Assembly (NCBI GenBank): GCA_963744005.1 | Contig: CAVURU010000003.1 | Location: 2,790,001 to 2,854,000, forward strand | Direction: 5' to 3' | Length of the DNA: 64,000 nucleotides | Origin: Palsa-504 sp963744005 | GTDB taxonomy: Bacteria > Actinomycetota > Actinomycetes > Streptosporangiales > Streptosporangiaceae | Part shown: positions 29,534 to 38,078 of the stretch, piece after piece | Numbering within the stretch: the stretch's first letter is position 1 | How the letters are laid out: every line of letters starts with the position of its first letter | Translations under genes and position numbers: made by a program | The notes under the pieces: generated by a model | What the model was told of the DNA's origin: nothing | Databases searched by the model: none | The model's input: the letters and a program-made list of their open reading frames with translations, nothing else

Positions 29534-29671
29534 TCAAGACCGCGGATCACGCGGGCCGCGGCGGTCGCCACGCCTAGGGCCCATCTGCTTACGCAGGAAG
29601 TACACCACGCCGACGATGAACGCGGCGCACATTACCAGCGGCGGAGTCAGCGCCGCGACGTCCTGCCACAT
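29534..29671 (-). CDS. 45-residue single-pass membrane protein upstream of lsr2
   Basis: The ATG at 29671 is preceded by AAGGAGG at ideal spacing, the strongest ribosome site in the window. The product begins MWQDVAALTPP, has one membrane helix (LVMCAAFIVGVVYFL, residues 12-26), then a very basic tail with Arg/Gly/Asp (KQMGPRRGDRRGPRDPRS) to a TGA at 29534. Codon use is normal for the genome. Length and layout suggest a small inner-membrane protein with a cytoplasmic, possibly nucleic-acid-contacting tail. I do not know the family. It is on the same strand as lsr2 with 218 bases between. Confidence 0.75.
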   Translation of the reverse strand: MWQDVAALTPPLVMCAAFIVGVVYFLRKQMGPRRGDRRGPRDPRS

Positions 29672-29764
29672 AGCACGATCCTCCTTGTTACCTGTAGCGG
29701 GCGATACTTGCGCTGAACCGGTATCGGCTTGGCCGCGGCGCCCATGAGTGAATTCACCTGTCCG

Positions 29765-30265
29765 TCAGAGCCGCAACAGCATGCGGGTGTTGCCGAGGGT
29801 GTTGGGCTTTACCCACTCGAGGTCGAGAAACTCGGCCACGCCCTCGTCATAGGAACGCAATAGCTCGGCGTAGACCTCGGCCGCGACCGGGGTGCCGTTG
29901 ATGGTGCGGAATCCGTGCCGCCCGAAGAAGCTCACCGCGAAAGTCAGCACGAACACGCGGTCAATCCCGAGTTCCCGGGCCCGGCCCAGCAAATCGTCGA
30001 CGATGGCGTGGCCGATACCCAGTCCCTGGCACTCCGGCCGCACCGCGACCGTCCTGATCTCGGCCAGGTCCTCCCACAGCACGTGCAATGCGCCGCAGCC
30101 CGCGAGCGTGGCGTCATCCTGCTCCGCGACGGAGAACTCCTGGATGTCTTCGTAGAGCGTCACCGTGGCCTTGCTGAGCAGTCGCCCGGAGTCCGCGTTG
30201 GCGTCGATCAGGTCCCGGATCACGGGCACGTCGCGGGTCCGCGCTGGCCTGATCGTATATCCCAT
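29765..30265 (-). CDS. argA: GNAT amino-acid N-acetyltransferase (arginine pathway type)
   Basis: 166 residues of GNAT fold. YTIRPARTRDVPVIRDLIDANADSGRLL opens the domain, the acetyl-CoA loop is ECQGLGIGHAIVDDLL, and VFVLTFAVSFFGRHGF closes it; this last element is typical of the short N-acetylglutamate synthases of actinobacteria. The start at 30265 (MGYTIRP) fits homologues; upstream codons are Arg-rich. It probably makes N-acetylglutamate for arginine synthesis, although other arg genes are not nearby, so the symbol is tentative. Confidence 0.8.
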   Translation of the reverse strand: MGYTIRPARTRDVPVIRDLIDANADSGRLLSKATVTLYEDIQEFSVAEQDDATLAGCGALHVLWEDLAEIRTVAVRPECQGLGIGHAIVDDLLGRARELGIDRVFVLTFAVSFFGRHGFRTINGTPVAAEVYAELLRSYDEGVAEFLDLEWVKPNTLGNTRMLLRL

Positions 30266-30393
30266 AGCGCCGTCCACGATAGCCGCTGGCCGGCGGCCCG
30301 AGGCACGGCGGGAGGCGGGGGGTGGGCGACGCCACAGGCCAACTTCAGCGATCAGGTTGGAAACGGGCCCCGATTCCAATATCGTGCTTCGCT

Positions 30394-31374
30394 GTGCGCA
30401 GACGAAGCGGAGCAGTGTGCCTGGCCGCTACCGCTGCCGCCCTGACCACGCTGGTCCCGGCCTCGGGGAGCCTAGCGCAGACCACCGCGACGACGCCGTC
30501 GCTGACCACCCTGGTGGCCCAGGCCAAGCAACTCGAGTTCCAGATCAACTCCCTCAGCGAGGAGTACGACGGGCTGCGCATCCAGCTCACCCGCGCGCAG
30601 AGTGACGCGCAGATCGCGTCCAAGGCCGCGGCCCGGGACGCGGCCGCGCTGGCCAGCGGCCAGCAGGTAGTGGCCCGGCTGGCCGCCGAGAACTACATGA
30701 ACGCCGGACTCGACCCGGCCCTGCAGGCCCTCACGGCCGGCGACCCGGAGCAGTTCCTGGGCCAGGCGTCGGTGATCACCGAGCTCAACCAGTCCGGCAG
30801 CGCCATGGTCAGCGGGCTGCGGAGCCAGGAGATCCAGGACCTGCGCGACCAGCAGACGGCCAACCAGCAGCTGGCCTCGGTCAAGGCGCTGCAGACCCAG
30901 ATGGACGCCAAGAAGAAGAGCATCGAGGCGAAGATCGATCAGGTCAACAGCGCGGCCATGAAGCAGGCCATGGCGGTTTACACGAAAACCGGCCAGTACC
31001 CGAATATCGACATCCCGACGGCCAATACCGTCGGGGCCCAGGCCTTGCAGGCGGCGCTGTCCAAGCGCGGCGATCCCTACGTGTGGGGGGCGGCCGGGCC
31101 GAACGAATTCGACTGCTCCGGGCTGGTGCTTTGGGCCTACGCGCAGGAGGGAATCAGCCTGCCGCATTACACCGGAGACCAGTGGGACTCCGGCGTGCAC
31201 GTGGCACGAGCCGACCTGGAGCCCGGCGATCTGGTGTTTTTCTACCCCAATATCTCGCACGTGGGGTTGTACATAGGGAACGGGCTGATGGTGGACGCCC
31301 CGGATTCCGGCGACGTGGTCAAGGTGCAGCCGATCTACTGGAACAACTTCGTCGGCGCGGTCCGCATCGGCTGA
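30394..31374 (+). CDS. secreted NlpC/P60 peptidoglycan hydrolase with coiled coil
   Basis: About 326 residues. A signal peptide (basic RRRSG, then a hydrophobic stretch to PASGSLAQ) is followed by a long helical coiled coil at roughly 35-195, rich in Gln, Ala and Lys, and an NlpC/P60 domain at about 215-326. Catalytic Cys241 is in FDCSGL and His289 in SHVGLYIG. It should cleave the D-Glu to diaminopimelate bond, like RipA/RipC-type actinobacterial enzymes. The GTG at 30394 is my choice; an earlier start at 30322 would add a non-signal-like extension. Confidence 0.88.
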   Translation: MRRRSGAVCLAATAAALTTLVPASGSLAQTTATTPSLTTLVAQAKQLEFQINSLSEEYDGLRIQLTRAQSDAQIASKAAARDAAALASGQQVVARLAAENYMNAGLDPALQALTAGDPEQFLGQASVITELNQSGSAMVSGLRSQEIQDLRDQQTANQQLASVKALQTQMDAKKKSIEAKIDQVNSAAMKQAMAVYTKTGQYPNIDIPTANTVGAQALQAALSKRGDPYVWGAAGPNEFDCSGLVLWAYAQEGISLPHYTGDQWDSGVHVARADLEPGDLVFFYPNISHVGLYIGNGLMVDAPDSGDVVKVQPIYWNNFVGAVRIG

Positions 31375-31399
31375 CCGGGCAGGCCGCGCCCTTTCCCGG

Positions 31400-32203
31400 C
31401 TAGGCGGAAGAGTCGGACAGGCCGACGTTTTTCTCATAGACGAGCCGCAGCCCGATGAGGGTGAGCCACGGCTCATAAGCATCAATGAGGCTGACCTCGC
31501 TTATGACGAGGGGCGCGAGACCACCGGTGGCGATAATGGTCACGGCGTCCGGATCGTCGGGAGAAAGCTCGCGCGCCATCCGGCTGGCGATCCCTTCCAC
31601 CTGAGCGGCGAAGCCGAAGATAATGCCGGACTGCAGCGCCTCCACGGTGTTCTTTCCGACCACCCGGGACGGCCTGGTCAGCTCCACTTTGAGCAGCTGC
31701 GCGGCGCGCCGCGACAATGCGTCGACGGAGATCTCGATCCCGGGCGCCAGGGCCCCGCCGACGAACTCGCCGCGGGCGCTGACCGCGTCGAAATTCGTGG
31801 ACGTCCCGAAATCCACGACCACGGCCGGGCCGCCGTAAAGGTGCACGGCAGCGAGGGAGTTCATGATGCGGTCGCTGCCGACTTCCTTGGGATTGTCGGT
31901 GCGCACCGGGACGCCGGTCTTCACGCCCGGCTCGACGATGACGGTGGGCAGGTCGCCGTAATAGCGCCGGCACATCTCACGCATCTCGTGCAGCACCGAC
32001 GGGACGGTCGAGCACAGCGCGATGCCGCTGATGTCGCCTTCAGCAAAGGCCGCGCTGCTGGCCAGGACCCCGTGCAGGACCACGGCCAGCTCGTCGGCGG
32101 TGCGATCGGGGACGGTGGCGATCCGCCAGTGATCGACGATCCGGTCGGCGTCGAAGACGCCGAGCACCATGTTGGTGTTCCCGACGTCAATGGTCAGCAG
32201 CAT
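31400..32203 (-). CDS. coaX: type III pantothenate kinase
   Basis: 267 residues of the acetate kinase/Hsp70-like fold. The N-terminal phosphate loop is LLTIDVGNTNMVLGVFD. TDNPKEVGSDRIMNSLAAVHLYG, VVVDFGTSTNFDAVS and GGALAPGIEISVDALSRRAAQL are family signatures with the catalytic Asp in VDFGT. It phosphorylates pantothenate, the first step to CoA. The ATG at 32203 overlaps the panC stop by 17 bases. panD, often found between panC and coaX, is absent. Confidence 0.95.
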   Translation of the reverse strand: MLLTIDVGNTNMVLGVFDADRIVDHWRIATVPDRTADELAVVLHGVLASSAAFAEGDISGIALCSTVPSVLHEMREMCRRYYGDLPTVIVEPGVKTGVPVRTDNPKEVGSDRIMNSLAAVHLYGGPAVVVDFGTSTNFDAVSARGEFVGGALAPGIEISVDALSRRAAQLLKVELTRPSRVVGKNTVEALQSGIIFGFAAQVEGIASRMARELSPDDPDAVTIIATGGLAPLVISEVSLIDAYEPWLTLIGLRLVYEKNVGLSDSSA

Positions 32204-33125
32204 GACGGGCACGCCCTTCTGCACCCGGGTCGCCGGCCACGACGACCGGCATGTTGTCGATGAGCCGGGTACTGCCGACCCGGGCCGCCACCACGATGAG
32301 GGCCGGCCCGGCGAAATCCGGGGTGGCGGGGTCGAAGGTCTGCCGGTCGACCACGGCCGCGTAGTCCAGGGCCACGGCGGGCTGGGCGGCCAGGACCTGC
32401 TGCACGGCGGCCAGCACGGCCGGCGCGCCGTGGCCGGCCTGGTCGGCGCCCGCGCGCAGGGCCCGGGACAGGGTCAGGGCCACGGCGCGGTCCTCGGCGG
32501 ACAGGTAGCGGTTCCGGCTGGACGTGGCCAGCCCGTCGTCGTCGCGGAAGGTCGGTACCGCCTCGACGGTGATATCCAGGTTGACGTCGAGCACCATGCG
32601 GCGGACGAGCATGAGCTGCTGGGCGTCCTTCTGGCCGAAGACGGCGATGTCCGGGCGGACCAGGTTGAACAGCTTCAGCACCACGGTCAGCACGCCGTCG
32701 AAGAAGCCGGGCCGGAATTCGCCCTCGAAGACCTTGCCCACGGGGCCGGGATCCACCGTGACCTGCGGCTGGCCGCCCGGGTAGACCTCGGCCGCGGACG
32801 GGACGAAGACCGCGGTCACGCCCTCGCTGGCGCACATGGCCAGGTCCTCGTCCAGGGTCCGCGGGTAGCGGTCCAGGTCCTCGCCGGGCCGGAACTGGAG
32901 CGGGTTGACGAAGATGGACACGATCACCGAGCCGGACGGGCCGGCCAGCTCGCGGGCGGCCTGGAGCAGGGCCCGGTGCCCGTCGTGCAGGGCGCCCATG
33001 GTGGGCACGAGCACGACCGGGGTGCCGAGGTCCGCGCGGGCGGCGGCCAGCGCGGCCTTGGTGGGCAGCAGCCACGGGCCGGGGGTAGTGGAGGATCCGG
33101 GGGTTCCGGGGTGCGGGGTGCTCAT
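32187..33125 (-). CDS. panC: pantothenate synthetase
   Basis: 312 residues. VPTMGALHDGHRALL carries the HIGH-like motif, IFVNPLQFRPGEDLDRYPRTLDED binds pantoate, FGQKDAQQLMLVRRMV and STSRNRYLS are family blocks, and the KMSKS-like part is STRLIDN near the end. It joins pantoate and beta-alanine with ATP. It overlaps the DUF2520 gene by 4 bases upstream and coaX downstream, so vitamin B5 synthesis and activation are coupled here. Confidence 0.95.
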   Translation of the reverse strand: MSTPHPGTPGSSTTPGPWLLPTKAALAAARADLGTPVVLVPTMGALHDGHRALLQAARELAGPSGSVIVSIFVNPLQFRPGEDLDRYPRTLDEDLAMCASEGVTAVFVPSAAEVYPGGQPQVTVDPGPVGKVFEGEFRPGFFDGVLTVVLKLFNLVRPDIAVFGQKDAQQLMLVRRMVLDVNLDITVEAVPTFRDDDGLATSSRNRYLSAEDRAVALTLSRALRAGADQAGHGAPAVLAAVQQVLAAQPAVALDYAAVVDRQTFDPATPDFAGPALIVVAARVGSTRLIDNMPVVVAGDPGAEGRARHAADH

Positions 33126-34051
33126 GGGCGGCCTCCTAGTACGCCGAGCAGGCGCTCGGCGTCGGCGGCCTGGAGCAGGCCGGCGGCGAGGGCCCGGTCG
33201 GCGGTCAGCCGGGCCATGGCGATGTAGGCGGCGGTGGCGGCGGGCGAGGCAGCGGGCTCGGCGTCGAGCGCGGCGACATGGGCGGCGACGGTGTGCGCGT
33301 CGCCGCGAGCGACCGGGCCGGTCAGGCCCGCGTCGCCGAACCGCAGCGCATTGTCCAGCGAGGCTGACAGCAGCGGCCCGAGCAGGCGGGCAGGGTCGGC
33401 CACCCCGGCCGCACGGAGCAGGTCCTCGGCCTGGGCGACCAGGGTGATGAGGTGGTTGGCCGCGCCGGCGAGGGCCGCGTGGTAGAGGTCGCGGTGCTCT
33501 TCGGCGATGAAGACGGGCTCGCCGCCCATCTCGATGACCAGGGCCTCGGCCGCGGTGCGGAGCATCTCGGGGGCGGTCACCCCGAAGGAGGTGCCGGTGA
33601 GCCGGTCGACGTCGTCGGGGCGGCCGGTGAAGGTCATGACCGGGTGCAGGGCGAGCGGCAGCGCGCCCAGCCGCACCACCGGCTCGAGGACGGCCAGGCC
33701 GTGGCGTCCGCTGGCGTGCACGAGCATCCGCCCTTCCACCCGGGCGCCGGTGGCGGCGAGCCCGGACACCAGGCCCGGGAGCACGTCGTCCGGGACGGTG
33801 AGCAGGACCAGGTCGCAGCGGGCCAGGACGTCGCGGGGGTCGGCCAGCTCGGCGTCGGGGAAGGTGGCCCGGGCCCGGCGCACGGAAGCCTCGGACACGG
33901 CGGCCGCGGCGACCACCGCGTGGCCCGCGCGGGCCAGGGCGGCACCGAGCGCGGTGCCGGCCCGGCCGGTCCCGATGACTCCGACGGAGAGCCGGGCGGG
34001 GTGCGCGTCGGCCGGACCCGGGCTGGGGCGGGCGGATAGTTCTGGGTCCAT
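33122..34051 (-). CDS. Rossmann-like plus DUF2520 domain protein
   Basis: 309 residues. The NAD(P)-type loop VGVIGTGRAGTALGAALARAGH begins at about residue 24. The C-terminal half is the DUF2520 helical domain (VFIAEEHRDLYHAALAGAANHLITLVAQAEDLLRAAG). The layout resembles ketopantoate reductase and 6-phosphogluconate dehydrogenase types, and the constant neighbour panC suggests a role as a pantoate-related reductase, but this is not established. The stop overlaps the panC start by 4 bases. Confidence 0.88.
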   Translation of the reverse strand: MDPELSARPSPGPADAHPARLSVGVIGTGRAGTALGAALARAGHAVVAAAAVSEASVRRARATFPDAELADPRDVLARCDLVLLTVPDDVLPGLVSGLAATGARVEGRMLVHASGRHGLAVLEPVVRLGALPLALHPVMTFTGRPDDVDRLTGTSFGVTAPEMLRTAAEALVIEMGGEPVFIAEEHRDLYHAALAGAANHLITLVAQAEDLLRAAGVADPARLLGPLLSASLDNALRFGDAGLTGPVARGDAHTVAAHVAALDAEPAASPAATAAYIAMARLTADRALAAGLLQAADAERLLGVLGGRP

Positions 34052-34073
34052 GTCTCGTTCCAGTCCTCAGGCC

Positions 34074-34553
34074 TTACGACCGTGGTGCGCGCGCCTGGTC
34101 GTCGCTCGGATCGCGGTCGGGCGCGTCCGGCACCCGGCAGCAGTATTCCAGGTAGAGCGCGGCGCAGGCGAGCACGACGGCGGCCGCGAAGGTGACGGCG
34201 GCGGTGAGCGCGTCCTGGCGGGGGACGGTCGCGCCCAGCGAGCCGGCCAGGTACAGGTCGAAGCCGACGGCGAGGCCGGCGATGGCGGCGGCGGCCAGCG
34301 AGCTCGCCTTGGCCAGGGCGACCATCCGGGAGACGAACAGGGGCACGGCGGGCTTCAGGTCGCGGCGCCCGGAGATCCGGCTCTTGATGTCGTAGCCGAG
34401 CCAGGCTTCGGCGGCGGCCGCGACGAGCAGGGCAGGCACGCCGGTCCAGGGCAGCGGGGGCAGGTGGGCGTAGACCAGGCGGAGCAGCAGCCAGCAGGCG
34501 GCGGCGCAGACGACGGTCACGATGGCCAGCGTGGAGACCCGGGTCGGCTTCAT
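34074..34553 (-). CDS. DUF3180 membrane protein
   Basis: 159 residues with four hydrophobic helices at about 10-29, 38-52, 80-103 and 115-137, and a polar acidic/basic C-terminus. It fits the actinobacterial DUF3180 family always found next to folK and DUF2520. Function unknown. The ATG overlaps the folK stop by 4 bases. Confidence 0.87.
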   Translation of the reverse strand: MKPTRVSTLAIVTVVCAAACWLLLRLVYAHLPPLPWTGVPALLVAAAAEAWLGYDIKSRISGRRDLKPAVPLFVSRMVALAKASSLAAAAIAGLAVGFDLYLAGSLGATVPRQDALTAAVTFAAAVVLACAALYLEYCCRVPDAPDRDPSDDQARAPRS

Positions 34554-35170
34554 GACGGCTGCTCCGGCGGGCGGGGCAGGCGGAGGACGGCGCCGGGGAC
34601 GAGATGGACGCCGGAGCGGTCCAGGCCGGCCATCAGGGCGGCGATGGGGCCCCGGCCGGGCAGCTCGGCGGCGGGGGCGAGGTCGTGCCAGGGGACCAGG
34701 ACGAAGGCGCGCTCGTGGGCGCGGGGGTGGGGCAGGGTCAGGACCGGGTCGTCGCTGATCTGGCCGCCGCCGATCTGGCCGTCACTGGCCGGGGCTGCGC
34801 TGGCCGGGGCGGCGCTGGCCGGGTCGGCGCTGGCCGGGGCGGCGCTGGCCGGGGCGGCGTAGCTGATGATGTCGACGTCGAGGGTGCGCGGGCCGAAGCG
34901 CTCGGCGCGGACCCGGCCGTAAGCGGCCTCGATGCGCTGGGTGGCGTGGAGCAGGTCGCGCGGGGACTGGGCGGTGGCCACGAGGAGCACCGCGTTCAGG
35001 TAGTCCGGCTGGGGCGGTCCGCCGACCGGCGCCGTCTGGTAGACCGGCGAGATGGCCAGCACGTCAGTGTCCGGGAGCCGGCCGATAGCTTGCACACACC
35101 CCTGAAGGGTACCCAGCCGATCCCCCAGGTTGCTGCCGACGGACAGCACGGCCCGGGCCCGCACGCTCAC
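34550..35170 (-). CDS. folK: 6-hydroxymethyl-7,8-dihydropterin pyrophosphokinase with a repeat insertion
   Basis: 206 residues. AVLSVGSNLGDRLGTLQ, ERFGPRTLDVDIISY and LTLPHPRAHERAFVLVPW are the standard HPPK blocks, the second holding the two Asp ligands for magnesium. Between the second and third blocks lies an extra stretch of about 35 residues, mostly AAPAS units, encoded by a 15-bp tandem repeat. The insertion is at a surface loop, so activity may survive. The GTG at 35170 overlaps the folP stop (GTGA). folB, usually between folP and folK, is not present. Confidence 0.92.
   Translation of the reverse strand: MSVRARAVLSVGSNLGDRLGTLQGCVQAIGRLPDTDVLAISPVYQTAPVGGPPQPDYLNAVLLVATAQSPRDLLHATQRIEAAYGRVRAERFGPRTLDVDIISYAAPASAAPASADPASAAPASAAPASDGQIGGGQISDDPVLTLPHPRAHERAFVLVPWHDLAPAAELPGRGPIAALMAGLDRSGVHLVPGAVLRLPRPPEQPS
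34785..34859. repeat. five 15-bp tandem units inside folK
   Basis: CTGGCCGGGGCGGCG is repeated five times with single-base variants (units start at 34785, 34800, 34815, 34830 and 34845). Being a multiple of three, copy changes keep the folK frame and alter only the number of AAPAS units. Confidence 0.9.
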
Positions 35171-36042
35171 GCCCGGACGGCCGCAGCGGACCGCCAGGCG
35201 GCCGCCACCCGCACCGCGTCCGCGTTGGCCGGGACCTGGTGCACCCGGACGCACCAGGCGCCCGCGGCGGCGGCCAGGGCGGAGATGGCCACGGTGGCCT
35301 GGTCGGAACCCTCGAACGGCCGCGGCTCACCGTCCGGCCCGGCCAGCAGCCGGCCCAGGAAGCGCTTGCGGGACGCCCCGACCAGGACCGGGAAGGTGCG
35401 GCCGCCGAGCACGGCGACGTCGGCCAGGCGGGCCAGCAGGGGCCAGTTGTGCTCCGGGCGCTTGCCGAAGCCGAGCCCGGGATCGACGACGATCCGCTCG
35501 GGCGGCACGCCCGCGGCCAGCACCTCGTCGACCCGGCGGGCCAGCTCGTCGCGCACCTCGCCGACGACGTCGCCGTACTGGGCCCGGGCATCCATGTCGC
35601 GGCTGTGACCGCGCCAGTGCATGACCACGTAACTCGCGCCCGCCGCGGCGACCAGCCGGGGCATCTGCGGGTCGGCCAGCCCGCCGCTGACGTCGTTGAC
35701 CAGGATGGCCCCGGCGGCCAGGGCGAACTCGGCGACCGGCGCGCGCATGGTGTCGATGGAGACCGGCACGCCCGCCCGGACCAGCTCGGTCACCACCGGC
35801 CCGATCCGCCGCAGCTCCTCGTCCTGGCTGACCCGCGGGGCGCCGGGCCGGGTCGACTCGCCGCCCACGTCGACCAGGTCGGCGCCCTGGGCGACGAGCT
35901 CCAGGCCGTGCGCGATGGCCGCGCCGGGCTCGAACCACTGGCCGCCGTCGGAGAACGAGTCGGGCGTGACGTTGACGACGCCCATGACCAGGCAGCGGCC
36001 CGGATCGGTCAGCCCCGGGAAGGGGCCGGCGTGGGTCGTCAC
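35167..36042 (-). CDS. folP: dihydropteroate synthase
   Basis: 291 residues. MGVVNVTPDSFSDGGQW and DLVDVGGESTRPGAPRV are the two DHPS signatures; ILVNDVSGGLAD, VVMHWRGHSRDMD and DPGLGFGKRPEHNWPLL follow in order in the TIM barrel. It condenses the pterin pyrophosphate with p-aminobenzoate and is the sulfonamide target. The GTG at 36042 overlaps the stop of the DUF2156 gene by 4 bases, and its own stop overlaps folK. Confidence 0.95.
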   Translation of the reverse strand: MTTHAGPFPGLTDPGRCLVMGVVNVTPDSFSDGGQWFEPGAAIAHGLELVAQGADLVDVGGESTRPGAPRVSQDEELRRIGPVVTELVRAGVPVSIDTMRAPVAEFALAAGAILVNDVSGGLADPQMPRLVAAAGASYVVMHWRGHSRDMDARAQYGDVVGEVRDELARRVDEVLAAGVPPERIVVDPGLGFGKRPEHNWPLLARLADVAVLGGRTFPVLVGASRKRFLGRLLAGPDGEPRPFEGSDQATVAISALAAAAGAWCVRVHQVPANADAVRVAAAWRSAAAVRA

Positions 36043-37946
36043 TCCGGGGCCGCCGGGATCCGGCGCGGCCGGCCGGGGCGCAGCTTGCGGCCGAGGCGGG
36101 CCAGGCCGAACTGGGGCCAGACCAGGAAGGCCTCGGCTTCGAGGGCCGCGATGGCGATGCGCGGGGCGTCCTTGCTGCTCGGGAACACGAAGAAGCGGGG
36201 CTGCCAGACCGGGGCGAACTTGGCGTTGAACTTGTACAGGGACTCGATCTGGAACCACTTGGAGGCAAAGATCAGCACCGAGCGCCAGGCCCGGAGCACC
36301 GGGCCGGCGCCGATCCGCTCGCCGCGTTCCAGGGCGGCGCGGAAGACGGCGAAGTTGAGCGAGAGCCGCTGCACACCCAGGCGCGGGGCGGCCTTGATGG
36401 TCTCGACGATGAGGAAGTCGTTCAGCCCGGGCTGGGCGTTCTTGTCCCGCCGCATGAGGTCCAGGGACAGCCCGTCGGTGCCCCACGGGACGAGCTGGAG
36501 GACGGCCCGGATGACCCCGTTCTCGGTGGCCGTGGCCAGCACGCACTCCCCGTCGCCGGGGGCGCCGATCCGGCCCAGGGCCATGGAGAAGCCGCGCTCG
36601 GTCTGGCTGCCGCGCCAGGAGTCGGCGGCCCGGATGATGTCGTCGAGTTCCCGGGCCGGGATGTCGGCCACCCGGCGCACCTCGGCCACGTAGCCGTTCT
36701 TGGCCACCCGGTTGACCATCTGCCGGACGTTGCGCATGGGCCGCCCGGCCAGGCTGAAGCCGGCCACGGTGACGATGGCCTCGTCGCCCAGCTCCAGGGC
36801 GCTCAGCTGGCCCTCACGGCACCACACCTCGGCGCCGAGCTCGCTGCAGCCCATGACGGCCGGGGCCCAGGCGTGCCGGGCCGCCTCGTCCAGGAAGGGC
36901 CCGATGGCCCCGGGCCACGCCTCGGGGTTGCCGATCGGGTCGCCGCTGGCCAGCATGACCCCGGAGACCACCCGGTAGCAGATGCAGGCCTTGCCGGTGG
37001 CGGACCAGATCACGCTCTTGTCCTCGCGCAGGGCGAAGTAGCCGAGGGAGTCCCGGTCGCCGTGCTGGCCGAGCAGTTCCCGGACCCGGCCGGCGTCGGC
37101 GACGCCCAGCCGGGCCCCGGGCTCGGCGGGCCGCAGGAACAGGTACACGGTGAACAGCAGGGTGAAGATGCCCAGGCCGCTGGTCAGGATGTTGAACAGG
37201 TCGCCGCGTGTCTCGGGCACCCACTGCACCGGCCCGGACACCCCGACCAAGCCGTACAGCGTCTCCTGGATCCGCTGGCCCAGTGAGTAGTCGGTGGCCA
37301 GGTGCCGGGCGGCCAGGATGTAGGTCAGGCCGATGACGATGTCAGCCACGACGACCCCGAAGAAGACCCACAGCGCCCGCCACCGGGTGCGCGGGTCCCC
37401 CTCGGCGTAGAACTCGTCCCGGAACAGCAGCAGCGCGACGAGCAGGATCAGCGCGACCACCCCGGCCGGGATCCGCTCCAGGTGCGGCTGGTAGGCGCGG
37501 ATGACGATGTCGAAGACGAGCAGGGCGATGACGGCCTGCAGGGCGCGCTTCTTCCGGCGGCGCAGCCCGTGAGCCAGCATGAGCAGCAGCAGGCCGATGA
37601 TGACGTCGGCGGTGCGGATGCCGTTGGTCACCGAGCCGGGAACCAGGTAGTTGATCCGGACCAGCCGGTGGGACCACTCGGGCTTGAAGATGGCCAGGAT
37701 GTCGGACAGGCCGATGAGCATGGTGAGCAGGGCGGCGGTGCGCGGGATCCAGGTCCGGTGCCGGCGGCGGTCGACGGGGCCGTCAGCGGGTCCGGAGAGC
37801 CGGTCGGCGGGTCCGGAGACCCGGTCGGCGGGTCCCGGGGCCCGGCCGGCCGGACGGTCGACCGGGCCGCCGCCGCTGCTCAGGCTGGACCGCTCGGCAG
37901 GCAGCCGGACAGCGCTCGCGGGACCAGCTTCGTTGCTGTCGCTCAT
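36039..37946 (-). CDS. DUF2156 phosphatidylglycerol lysyltransferase-like membrane protein
   Basis: 635 residues. A low-complexity N-terminus (SGPADR repeats, residues about 30-60) precedes six or seven membrane helices (about 75-270) and a cytosolic GNAT-like DUF2156 domain (300-620) with SVIWSATGKACICYRVVSGVMLASGDPIG and LSLDLMRRDKNAQPGLNDFLIVETI. Such proteins (MprF/LysX-like) transfer amino acids from tRNA to lipids, giving resistance to cationic peptides; the exact amino acid is not predictable. The ATG at 37946 is preceded by GGAGAA. It sits between folE and folP, as in Streptomyces-type gene order. Confidence 0.85.
   Translation of the reverse strand: MSDSNEAGPASAVRLPAERSSLSSGGGPVDRPAGRAPGPADRVSGPADRLSGPADGPVDRRRHRTWIPRTAALLTMLIGLSDILAIFKPEWSHRLVRINYLVPGSVTNGIRTADVIIGLLLLMLAHGLRRRKKRALQAVIALLVFDIVIRAYQPHLERIPAGVVALILLVALLLFRDEFYAEGDPRTRWRALWVFFGVVVADIVIGLTYILAARHLATDYSLGQRIQETLYGLVGVSGPVQWVPETRGDLFNILTSGLGIFTLLFTVYLFLRPAEPGARLGVADAGRVRELLGQHGDRDSLGYFALREDKSVIWSATGKACICYRVVSGVMLASGDPIGNPEAWPGAIGPFLDEAARHAWAPAVMGCSELGAEVWCREGQLSALELGDEAIVTVAGFSLAGRPMRNVRQMVNRVAKNGYVAEVRRVADIPARELDDIIRAADSWRGSQTERGFSMALGRIGAPGDGECVLATATENGVIRAVLQLVPWGTDGLSLDLMRRDKNAQPGLNDFLIVETIKAAPRLGVQRLSLNFAVFRAALERGERIGAGPVLRAWRSVLIFASKWFQIESLYKFNAKFAPVWQPRFFVFPSSKDAPRIAIAALEAEAFLVWPQFGLARLGRKLRPGRPRRIPAAPE
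37786..37848. repeat. three 21-bp tandem units in the DUF2156 gene
   Basis: Units of 21 bp start at 37786, 37807 and 37828; the first two differ at one base and the third is more diverged. They encode SGPADRL/V-type heptads in the cytoplasmic N-terminus, and unit gain or loss keeps the frame. Confidence 0.8.
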
Positions 37947-38078
37947 TACCGCGGTTCTCCGCTCAGGCCTGACCACGCTGCGCCAGCGTAGTCATAGCGT
38001 CGTCTCGCGTCCTGCATTCACGGTACCTCCCCCAGGCCACGGTGCGGCTCGGCCGGACCGGGCTTCAGCAGCGCCTGT

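Noticed and set aside
30266..30393. c-di-AMP (ydaO-type) riboswitch upstream of the NlpC/P60 gene
   Set aside because: These often precede such genes in actinobacteria, but the conserved GGGG and GGGTGAA elements are not here and the space is too short.
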